NCBI GenBank assembly: GCA_016218065.1 | Contig: JACRFA010000108.1 | Location: 1-43,388 of the forward strand | Origin: Ignavibacteriota bacterium | Lineage (GTDB): Bacteria > Bacteroidota > Ignavibacteria > UBA10030 > UBA6906 | Direction: 5' to 3' | DNA length: 43,388 bases | Made by a program: the position numbers and the translations under genes | Notes under the pieces: model-generated | Seen by the model: the letters and a program-made list of their open reading frames with translations, nothing else | Database searches by the model: none | What the model was told of the DNA's origin: nothing | Part shown: positions 6,716 to 12,690 of the stretch, piece by piece | Position numbering within the stretch: position 1 is the stretch's first letter | Layout: every line of letters begins with the position of its first letter

Positions 6716-8266
6716 TCACTTCACGAACAACATTTTTTTCGAGGCGATGTAGGAACCCGCCTCTATTCTATAGAGGTACACACCGCTTGCGACAGCTGAG
6801 CCGGCGTGATCAATACCATCCCAGTAAACCTTGTACGTTCCAGGCTCAGTGAGTTCGTTGGCAAGAGACGTCACATACTTCCCGAGCATGTCATACACCG
6901 CGATCTTGACATGAGCTTTTGCAGGAACCGCAAAGCGAATTGTGGTTGATGGATTGAAGGGATTGGGGAAGTTCTGCTCGAGCGCAAACTCCCGCGGCGC
7001 AACCCTCGACACCGGAACGCTGTTGATGATCGACGCGCCGATCAGATTTCCCTGATAGTGACACTTGCTCGCACACACCGAATGCGTGTCGGGCTTTACA
7101 ATCTGATGCGGATACCAGTTGATCGCCTCATTGTACTTCATAATCAATGGTCGCACGCGGTTATTCTGAAGCGGCCATCGCCACGTATCATGCGCGATCT
7201 GTCCCTTCGATCTTCCGAAGCCGGTGAAGTGACAGGAAATGCAATCAACGGTCGTATGCTGCGGATAGTGATTCGTCATCGTGTGGCATGTCTGGCACTT
7301 CACGTCACCTTCATCCTGCCAGTTGTGGCGTCTGCCGGGATACGCGTGAACGTTCGAATGGCATTGTGCGCATTTCTTTGATGAGTGATTCGCGCTCAGC
7401 GCGTTCTCTTGAATTTGCGGATGGCGACGAATGTTCGTGCCCCATGCCTTGGGGTACGGCGGATCTTCCGAGAGGAAGCCGTTCATCGGCGGCTTGTAGT
7501 AGCCGATGTGGCAAGACTGACAAACAGCGTTCGATGCACGCAAACTATCGCCTGTATCGATCGTATGCGACGCGACATTTACCGTCCAGTCCATTGAGTA
7601 CTCGGTCATCTTCCCGACACGGGCAAGCGAGCCGCCATCGCCAAACTGTTGCAGACTATCCCAGATCGCGAGCACGTTGCCAGTACTCGCCTGAATCTTG
7701 TTGGATTTGAAATGGCACGTCGCGCACGACGTATGACAACGGTTGCAGTCGTTGTTCACGTATGCTTCGCCGACCGACTCGCCGTTCACCGTTCGCACGT
7801 GTGCTTGTCGTTGTCGCCAGGTAACATGATGCGTTGAAGAATCGAAGCCGGCGTGCTGGGCATGACATCCATTTTTATTGCACGACATTGCCGCCGCGGT
7901 ATAGTAGTTTCTTGTGCGCTCGCCGCCCGGCGTGATTGTGTCGTTCTTTGCGGAGAACCGCGCCCATCCGCCGTAATGCTTTACCAAGGAATTGGCGCCA
8001 GTGTGAGTGAACAGATTGCTTTGTGTGATGTCGGTGTGGCATTGCACGCAGAGCAAGTTGCGATGCTTGCTCATGTTGTACTTCAGAGAATCGACGAACA
8101 GCGGAATCGTCTCCGTCGTGCCGTTCGAAAGCGTGATCGTCTTGCTCAGTGATGCATTCGAATGGCAGAGGTAACATTGCTGTCGCGTAATCTGCGCATG
8201 AAGCGAGAGCGTGACAAGCAATGTTGCTGATACTGCAAGTATGGAAAGCCGTAAACGTTTGAACAT
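6716..8266 (-). CDS. T9SS-sorted multiheme (10-heme) cytochrome c
   Basis: A 516-residue secreted cytochrome. A strong AAGGAGAT site precedes the ATG at 8266, and the signal peptide is MFKRLRLSILAVSATLLVTL, cut near LHAQ. Eight CxxCH motifs occur at residues 31, 73, 174, 181, 249, 299, 324 and 342. There is one CX4CH (CNKNGCH, 129-135) and one CX3CH (CASKCH, 398-403), for ten possible hemes. The pair CNRCHTSCATCH (174-185) puts two hemes almost in contact. Residues about 425-516 form a T9SS sorting domain (QNFPNPFNPSTTI, ending KKMLFVK). The protein is thus expected on or outside the outer membrane. It is divergent from the PadR/MtrAB-like operon, sharing a 450-base regulatory region, which supports joint control. 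Its direct electron partner is unproven. Confidence 0.9.
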   Translation of the reverse strand: MFKRLRLSILAVSATLLVTLSLHAQITRQQCYLCHSNASLSKTITLSNGTTETIPLFVDSLKYNMSKHRNLLCVQCHTDITQSNLFTHTGANSLVKHYGGWARFSAKNDTITPGGERTRNYYTAAAMSCNKNGCHAQHAGFDSSTHHVTWRQRQAHVRTVNGESVGEAYVNNDCNRCHTSCATCHFKSNKIQASTGNVLAIWDSLQQFGDGGSLARVGKMTEYSMDWTVNVASHTIDTGDSLRASNAVCQSCHIGYYKPPMNGFLSEDPPYPKAWGTNIRRHPQIQENALSANHSSKKCAQCHSNVHAYPGRRHNWQDEGDVKCQTCHTMTNHYPQHTTVDCISCHFTGFGRSKGQIAHDTWRWPLQNNRVRPLIMKYNEAINWYPHQIVKPDTHSVCASKCHYQGNLIGASIINSVPVSRVAPREFALEQNFPNPFNPSTTIRFAVPAKAHVKIAVYDMLGKYVTSLANELTEPGTYKVYWDGIDHAGSAVASGVYLYRIEAGSYIASKKMLFVK

Positions 8267-8414
8267 AGTGACTATCTCCTTTTTGTCGCGTTAGAGCAAC
8301 GCAGCAATGTGATTGAATGGAAAGAACAACGGCAGGTGTGTTTTGGGGTGAAGTGTGTACAGCCGATGAACCTATCGTCACCTTCTGTAAGCACAGAACA
8401 CGCGGCCAGCCAAC

Positions 8415-8473
8415 GCAATCAGTGCAACTCTCATTCGCTTCAAAGACTCGCACGAAAGTGAGCGACTGATTGC
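8415..8473 (-). other. Inverted repeat, possible structured leader RNA
   Basis: GCAATCAGT (8415-8423) and ACTGATTGC (8465-8473) are exact 9-base inverted repeats, 41 bases apart, with further short complementary words between them. If transcription of the decaheme T9SS cytochrome starts upstream of 8473 on the minus strand, this could fold as a branched leader. I do not recognise it as a known riboswitch. Confidence 0.25.
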
Positions 8474-8508
8474 ACATGCAAATTGGTGGGAATTGTTCAG
8501 GAGTTCAA

Positions 8509-8535
8509 CTTAAGAGTTCCTTAAGATCGCTTAAG
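8509..8535. promoter_or_regulatory. Triple CTTAAG direct repeat, likely OmpR-family operator (site C)
   Basis: Three perfect CTTAAG words at 8509, 8520 and 8530 (11 and 10 bases apart), preceded by CAA. This is the cleanest of the three full copies in the window. It lies between divergent genes, 243 bases from the cytochrome start at 8266 and about 180 bases from the PadR start, so it could serve either promoter. Confidence 0.6.
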
Positions 8536-8627
8536 TGGAAGAATGCAACACTCAGATTAAGACGATTGCTCTTCCAACAGCCGCGGCGTACGTGAGGTAA
8601 TTCCTGATTTTCGGTTTTGGAATGACC

Positions 8628-8643
8628 CTGAAGAGTGCTTCAG
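8628..8643 (+). promoter_or_regulatory. Partial CTKAAG repeat upstream of the PadR promoter (site D)
   Basis: CTGAAG (8628-8633) and CTTCAG (8638-8643) keep the 10-base spacing and share CTGAAGAGTGCTT with site A at 21103-21115. A degenerate TTGGAA sits where the third half-site would be (8617). The site ends 15 bases before the -35 box, a suitable place for an activator. Confidence 0.45.
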
Positions 8644-8658
8644 GAAAGCATTGTGTTA

Positions 8659-8687
8659 TTGACAAACCCTCGCCCCGCGATTATATT
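8659..8687 (+). promoter_or_regulatory. Near-consensus sigma70-type promoter of the PadR operon
   Basis: TTGACA (8659-8664), a 17-base spacer and TATATT (8682-8687). The start of transcription would fall near 8694, leaving a leader of about 23 bases before the ATG at 8717, which has no clear Shine-Dalgarno sequence. Confidence 0.65.
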
Positions 8688-8692
8688 GGAAC

Positions 8693-8713
8693 CCGATAAC
8701 GAAATCCGATAAC
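8693..8713 (+). promoter_or_regulatory. Direct repeat CCGATAAC at the transcription start
   Basis: CCGATAAC occurs at 8693-8700 and again at 8706-8713, 13 bases apart, between the -10 box and the ATG of the PadR gene. A repressor bound here would block the promoter, so self-control by PadR is one option. Known PadR sites are usually inverted rather than direct repeats. Confidence 0.4.
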
Positions 8714-8716
8714 ATT

Positions 8717-9010
8717 ATGGTTCGAGACTTTTTTCTTGGCTTCATCAAGGTGCACATCCTTCATCACGCCGCGCAAGTACCAATCTATGGCTTGTGGATC
8801 AAGGATGAGCTTGCCCATCACGGTTATAACCTGAGCCCGGGAACGTTGTATCCGATTCTTCATTCGCTGGAGGAACAAGGTCTTCTCAAGTCGTACTCAG
8901 AGACGGTGGATGGAAAGGTTCGGAAGTACTATGAAACGACCCCGAAAGGAACGAACGTGCTCACCGGGGCAAAGGGGAAGATCAAAGAACTCTTGGATGA
9001 AGTAATGTGA
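8717..9010 (+). CDS. PadR family transcriptional regulator
   Basis: A 97-residue winged-helix DNA-binding protein. The sequence FIKVHILHHAAQ..IYGLWIKDEL followed by SPGTLYPILHSLEEQGLL is the core PadR signature; the wing is KVRKYYETTPKG. The length matches the short PadR subfamily that lacks the large C-terminal dimerisation domain. It is the first gene of a plus-strand unit and ends 19 bases before the membrane iron-sulfur protein gene. It is probably a local regulator of this operon and perhaps of the divergent cytochrome gene. The effector is unknown; PadR members sense phenolics, drugs or other stresses, and none of that can be read from this sequence. Confidence 0.9.
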   Translation: MVRDFFLGFIKVHILHHAAQVPIYGLWIKDELAHHGYNLSPGTLYPILHSLEEQGLLKSYSETVDGKVRKYYETTPKGTNVLTGAKGKIKELLDEVM

Positions 9011-9029
9011 AGAAGGCGAAGGCAAGGTT

Positions 9030-10421
9030 ATGAGGGAGGTCGAATTCGATTTGCTGAGCGTGAGGCCGCTGAAGACTCTGATTCTATGGCGGGGATTCCC
9101 GTACGTATTTCAGGCGTTGACGCTGATAGCATTCCTCCTGCTTGCCTACATTGGATTTGGCGTGTTCCCGACAGAAGGTATCAACGCCAAGCTCTTTGCC
9201 AAATCAAATCTCGTCACGCTCGTGATTTGGGGATTGTGGTGGCCCGCGATGATTTGGACTGCGGTGTTGGCCGGCCGTGCATGGTGCATGATATGTCCAC
9301 TTGAGTTTGTCTCGAATCTCTCAGAACGGCTTGCGCGCCGGCTTGGAATCGAGCAACGCTCGCTCGGTCAATGGCTCCGCTCCGGCGCGCTGATGGTTCT
9401 GCTCTACTTCGCCATTCAAATGCTCGTGTCAGGTGTTGGTCTCCATCGTGTTCCTGCGTACACATCATTCTTCCTCATCGGATTGCTTGCCTCGGCAATC
9501 GTTGTTGGGTTCGTGTTTAAGGATCGAGCGTTCTGTCGCGCGTTTTGTCCCGTGGGATTGCTCCTCAATGCCTACGGAAGAGGCGGGATGCTTGCCGTAC
9601 GTCCCGGATCAAGTGCTGCGTGTTCCAGCTGTGCTGATAAGGGTTGTCTGATCGCGAGCAATCGGAATAAGGTTGATGGTCGAAGCTGCCCGAGTCTTCT
9701 CAACCCTTCGCGGTTGAACAGCAACAAAGATTGTCTCGTCTGCGGACAGTGCATCAAGTCGTGCGCGCCGGACAATATGCAACTGGTGTTGCGGCAGCCA
9801 TTTCCCGAAAAGGACGCGCGCGAGCCGCTTGCATCATGGCCGCTCACATTGTTCATCATGCTTGCGTCCGGCTTCGTCACTTCCGAGCTGACGGCAGAGT
9901 CGAGCATTGCGCAAGCTGCGTTCGTCTGGATTCCAGAACACATTGCAGACATCTTGCGGCTCTCCCACTATCTCGGATGGCTTGAGGGAATCTGGGCCCT
10001 TGTATTATTCCCGGCTGTGCTGTGGCTGCTGCTGGGAGGAATGATTGCTCTGTTTAGACGCACGAGCATTGGCGATGCGTGGAGGAGACTGGCGCTACCG
10101 ATCGCAGTTATTGTTTCCGCCGCACACATGAGCAAAGCGCTTGCGAAGTTCACGTCGTGGGCTGGATTTTTTCCGCACGCGCTCACTGATCCCTTGGGGA
10201 CGAAGACTGCCATGGACATTGCATCGCACGCCGTTCCTTCACCCGAACCGTTGGTGAATATTCACGTTGCATCAGGAATTGCATTCGGTCTTCTCCTCGT
10301 CGGAACGCTGCTAGCATTGCGAGAAGTGCGCCTCGCAAATCCGACGTATCTCCGCGTGCATGCGGCGCCGAAGTTTGCATTGGCGGGATTGTTTGTCATT
10401 ATCATAATGGCGTGGGGTTGA
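9030..10421 (+). CDS. NapH/NosR-like membrane 4Fe-4S protein (putative quinol-oxidising electron carrier)
   Basis: A 463-residue inner-membrane protein with several hydrophobic helices at both ends. Between them lie the marks of the NapH/NosR/CcoG family: C86MIC89P and C169RAFC173P after membrane segments, then two ferredoxin-like cluster sites, C198xxC201xxxxC206 with C220P, and C235LVCGQCIKSC245. Family members pass electrons from the quinol pool, or between membrane and periplasm, through these clusters. In this operon, with a small periplasmic cytochrome and, after a gap, a decaheme/MtrB-like pair, it is a good candidate for the entry point of electrons, doing the job CymA does in Shewanella. 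That role is inferred. An AAGG-rich stretch precedes the ATG. It is not a textbook NapH: the C-terminal membrane half is longer. Confidence 0.82.
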   Translation: MREVEFDLLSVRPLKTLILWRGFPYVFQALTLIAFLLLAYIGFGVFPTEGINAKLFAKSNLVTLVIWGLWWPAMIWTAVLAGRAWCMICPLEFVSNLSERLARRLGIEQRSLGQWLRSGALMVLLYFAIQMLVSGVGLHRVPAYTSFFLIGLLASAIVVGFVFKDRAFCRAFCPVGLLLNAYGRGGMLAVRPGSSAACSSCADKGCLIASNRNKVDGRSCPSLLNPSRLNSNKDCLVCGQCIKSCAPDNMQLVLRQPFPEKDAREPLASWPLTLFIMLASGFVTSELTAESSIAQAAFVWIPEHIADILRLSHYLGWLEGIWALVLFPAVLWLLLGGMIALFRRTSIGDAWRRLALPIAVIVSAAHMSKALAKFTSWAGFFPHALTDPLGTKTAMDIASHAVPSPEPLVNIHVASGIAFGLLLVGTLLALREVRLANPTYLRVHAAPKFALAGLFVIIIMAWG

Positions 10422-10549
10422 TTTCGTTCTGAACGAAGCGAAGCCCTGGTGGGTGAGCGTAGTGAAGGGTTAGTTTGGGATTCTTCTCCAAAGGGGTCCT
10501 TCGGACAGTTCGTCACGTTGTTCTTTCAAATCACTACTGGAGATGTCTC
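10422..10549. other. Intergenic gap with degraded repeat-like sequence
   Basis: This 128-base spacer between the iron-sulfur protein and small cytochrome genes contains words such as TCTGAACGAAGCGAAG and GGGATTCTTC, like the repeats in this type of genome. No terminator with a T-run is obvious, so read-through to the cytochrome gene is possible. Confidence 0.4.
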
Positions 10550-11074
10550 ATGCAACCACACCATTTCTCATTGCGTCATCCTCTCATTCGCATCTCCACT
10601 ACTCTTCTTCTCTGCTTTTTCTGTCCCACATGTGCGGAACCTGCGAAGGACTCCGCTTCTCCTGATTCTGTTTGGCTGAAGGGAACCTCCGACGAGAAAT
10701 TTCATACCGTCGCCCGCCAACTTCGCGGCTTCGACATGGCGATGATGGAAACCGCTCATCGCTATACGGAGTTATACTGGGCAGGGCGCGACGGGAACTG
10801 GCAGTACGCGAAGTATCAGGCCGAGAAAATTCGCACTGCGATTGAAAACGGCTTGCAGCGACGGCCGAAGCGTGCTGCCTCTGCACAGACGTTTCTGACA
10901 TTTGTGCTGCCGGAAATGCTCACGGCGATAGAGAAGCAGGATTCGTCACTGTTTTGGAATCGCTTCGGAGCGTTAACTTCCACCTGCAACGCGTGTCACG
11001 AAGCAGAGAAGGTTGCATTCATCAACGTGGCGCCGCCTGAAACGCGGCTGTCGCCTGCGCATCTCTTCAAATAG
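10550..11074 (+). CDS. Small secreted monoheme cytochrome c
   Basis: A 174-residue protein starting at ATG 10550, which follows a GGAG. The same frame is open upstream, but that part has no ribosome site and would hide the signal peptide (RISTTLLLCFFCPTC). The mature part is mostly helical (HTVARQLRGFDMAMMETAHRY.., KYQAEKIRTAIENG..). It ends with one heme-binding motif, TC146NACH150, near the C-terminus, as in cytochrome c'-like four-helix proteins. It should act in the periplasm as a one-electron carrier. Position between the membrane iron-sulfur protein and DoxX genes, upstream of the decaheme pair, suggests it shuttles electrons within this pathway. The exact family is not certain. Confidence 0.8.
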   Translation: MQPHHFSLRHPLIRISTTLLLCFFCPTCAEPAKDSASPDSVWLKGTSDEKFHTVARQLRGFDMAMMETAHRYTELYWAGRDGNWQYAKYQAEKIRTAIENGLQRRPKRAASAQTFLTFVLPEMLTAIEKQDSSLFWNRFGALTSTCNACHEAEKVAFINVAPPETRLSPAHLFK

Positions 11075-11088
11075 AAATAGGAATACCC

Positions 11089-11547
11089 ATGCACCAATCC
11101 GTGCTCTTCAAGCTCACGAGCAAGGAATCCTACGACACGGTTGTTCCTCTCATTCGATTGATGGTCGGCGCAGTCTTTCTCTCAGAAGGAATCCAGAAGT
11201 TTCTCTTCTCCGAATCGCTCGGCGTCGGTCGGTTCATCAAGATTGGAATTCCCGCCCCGGAAATCCTGGCGCCGTTCGTCGGGGTTGCCGAGATTGTGTG
11301 CGGCGCGTTGTTGCTGCTCGGTCTCTTCACGCGGCTCGCTGCCATTCCGCTCATCATCAACATGCTCGTCGCAATCTCAACTACAAAGATCCCAATTCTC
11401 GTTGAAAAAGGATTCTGGGCGATGGCACACGATGCGCGCACGGACTGGTGTATGCTTCTCGGCTCGATTGTTCTTTTGATTATTGGCGGCGGTCGTTGGT
11501 CAGCGGATTCGTTGTTAGTGCGTCGGGGAAAAAGGCGGACAGACTAA
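11089..11547 (+). CDS. DoxX family membrane protein
   Basis: A 152-residue protein with four hydrophobic helices. LIRLMVGAVFLSEGIQKFLF, the glycine-rich GRFIKIGIPAPEILAPFVGV and EIVCGALLLLGLFTRLAAIPL are typical of DoxX/DoxD-like proteins. An AGGAA site precedes the ATG, and only 14 bases separate it from the cytochrome gene, so the two are surely co-transcribed. DoxX proteins accompany thiosulfate:quinone oxidoreductase and various redox or stress-response complexes. Here it could be a membrane partner of the electron-transfer chain, but its function in this setting is unknown. Confidence 0.88.
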   Translation: MHQSVLFKLTSKESYDTVVPLIRLMVGAVFLSEGIQKFLFSESLGVGRFIKIGIPAPEILAPFVGVAEIVCGALLLLGLFTRLAAIPLIINMLVAISTTKIPILVEKGFWAMAHDARTDWCMLLGSIVLLIIGGGRWSADSLLVRRGKRRTD

Positions 11548-11584
11548 ATGCCCGCATCGTTCTAACTCAAGTTACAGGGCATTT
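11546..11584 (+). terminator. Stem-loop at the DoxX stop codon
   Basis: AAATGCCC (11546-11553), overlapping the TAA stop, pairs exactly with GGGCATTT (11577-11584) across a 23-base loop. No long T-run follows, so it is a weak terminator candidate. It may instead attenuate read-through into the decaheme/MtrB genes. Confidence 0.35.
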
Positions 11585-11637
11585 GGTAACCCACAAAATG
11601 ACGCCTGAACGAGCGATCGATTCTTTCTTGAGAGGTT

Positions 11638-11698
11638 GGACACGGCAGAGCCGTGTCCCTACACCCCAAAAAGGTAGGGACACGCCTCCGGCGTGTCC
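11638..11698. repeat. Composite palindromic dispersed repeat
   Basis: Two perfect 9-base-stem, 3-base-loop hairpins sit side by side: GGACACGGC-AGA-GCCGTGTCC (11638-11658) and GGACACGCC-TCC-GGCGTGTCC (11678-11698). The sequence between them can form a third stem, GTCCCTAC with GTAGGGAC. The unit GTAGGGACACGSC is a common intergenic palindrome family in bacteria. A related copy lies inside the gene at 983-3112. Confidence 0.75.
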
Positions 11699-11775
11699 TG
11701 CCCTTGTTTCGAAATCGGATTTTCTGCAAATAGCAACTTTGCTAACATCAGTCAACCAATCGAAGGGAAAGGCAA

Positions 11776-12678
11776 ATGAAAAAACCAGCTATCATTTTGC
11801 TCTCTGCCTGCGTCGTAGGTCTTTCTGTCGCGATTCCTCTGCTGGCGCAACGGGGCACTGACAAAGTGGATTGGGCAAAGCTCAATCCCGCGTTCAAAGG
11901 CGCGACGTTCGTGAAGGATAAAGAAGCGTGCCTCACTTGCCATGAAGAGTCGGGCAAGAAATATCTCACCACAACACATGGACGCCTCTTCGGGAAGAGT
12001 ATGGCAGGCGCCGACTGCGAGACCTGCCACGGTCCGCGTAGCAAGCACGTCGAGGAACCGGACTCCAGCTTGGCGTTGTCCGTCGAGCAGTACTCGGAAG
12101 TCTGCATGCAATGCCATCAGGATGGGAACCGTATGTATTGGCAAACCAGCTTGCACAAGACAACCGGTGTTGGGTGCGTGTCGTGTCATACGGTGATGGA
12201 GAATCGCAGTCACACGGCGTTACTCGCCAAGGCAAATCAATTCGCGGTTTGCTCCAGTTGCCACGAGGATGTCAAGGCGATGTTGAGCCGGACTTCACAT
12301 CACCCGATCCAAGAAGGCAAAGTGGATTGCTCATCCTGCCACAACATGCACGGAGCGCCGGGGCGCGCGATGCTGGCGAAAGGCGAAGTCAACGAGACAT
12401 GCTTCGGTTGTCATCAGGAGAAACGCGGTCCCTTCCTCTGGGAACATCCGCCGGCGCTCGAAGACTGCTTGACCTGTCATCAACCGCACGGTTCAAACAA
12501 CAGAAGTCTCTTGGTCACCCAGAACGCATCGTTGTGCGTAACGTGCCATCAGTACGGCGGGCACGTCAATCAATTTCGCTACAACCGTGTGAGCACACCA
12601 TACGGAAATGGCTGCGTTAACTGCCACATGATGGTACACGGCTCCAACCATCCATCCGGCGCACGATTCACGAGATAG
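11776..12678 (+). CDS. DmsE/MtrA-family decaheme c-type cytochrome
   Basis: A 300-residue periplasmic decaheme cytochrome. AAGGGAAAGG precedes the ATG, and the signal peptide is MKKPAIILLSACVVGLSVAI. Ten CxxCH motifs begin at residues 52, 81, 110, 134, 159, 185, 209, 231, 254 and 280, evenly spread as in MtrA/PioA/MtoA/DmsE. Length and ending (VNCHMMVHGSNHPSG) match the family. These proteins form a heme wire that plugs into an MtrB-type barrel and carries electrons through the outer membrane. The barrel gene follows after 12 bases. Whether the flow is outward (metal or electrode reduction) or inward cannot be decided from sequence. Confidence 0.95.
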   Translation: MKKPAIILLSACVVGLSVAIPLLAQRGTDKVDWAKLNPAFKGATFVKDKEACLTCHEESGKKYLTTTHGRLFGKSMAGADCETCHGPRSKHVEEPDSSLALSVEQYSEVCMQCHQDGNRMYWQTSLHKTTGVGCVSCHTVMENRSHTALLAKANQFAVCSSCHEDVKAMLSRTSHHPIQEGKVDCSSCHNMHGAPGRAMLAKGEVNETCFGCHQEKRGPFLWEHPPALEDCLTCHQPHGSNNRSLLVTQNASLCVTCHQYGGHVNQFRYNRVSTPYGNGCVNCHMMVHGSNHPSGARFTR

Positions 12679-12690
12679 GGAGAATAGAAA

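Larger units (their letters stand above)
8267..8716. promoter_or_regulatory. Divergent regulatory region between two electron-transfer units
   Basis: This 450-base gap has no gene. From left to right it holds the leader of the minus-strand cytochrome gene, a 9-base inverted repeat (8415-8473), an intact triple CTTAAG repeat (8509-8535), a partial one (8628-8643), and a near-consensus promoter for the plus-strand PadR operon (8659-8687) followed by two CCGATAAC direct repeats (8693-8713). Confidence 0.6.
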
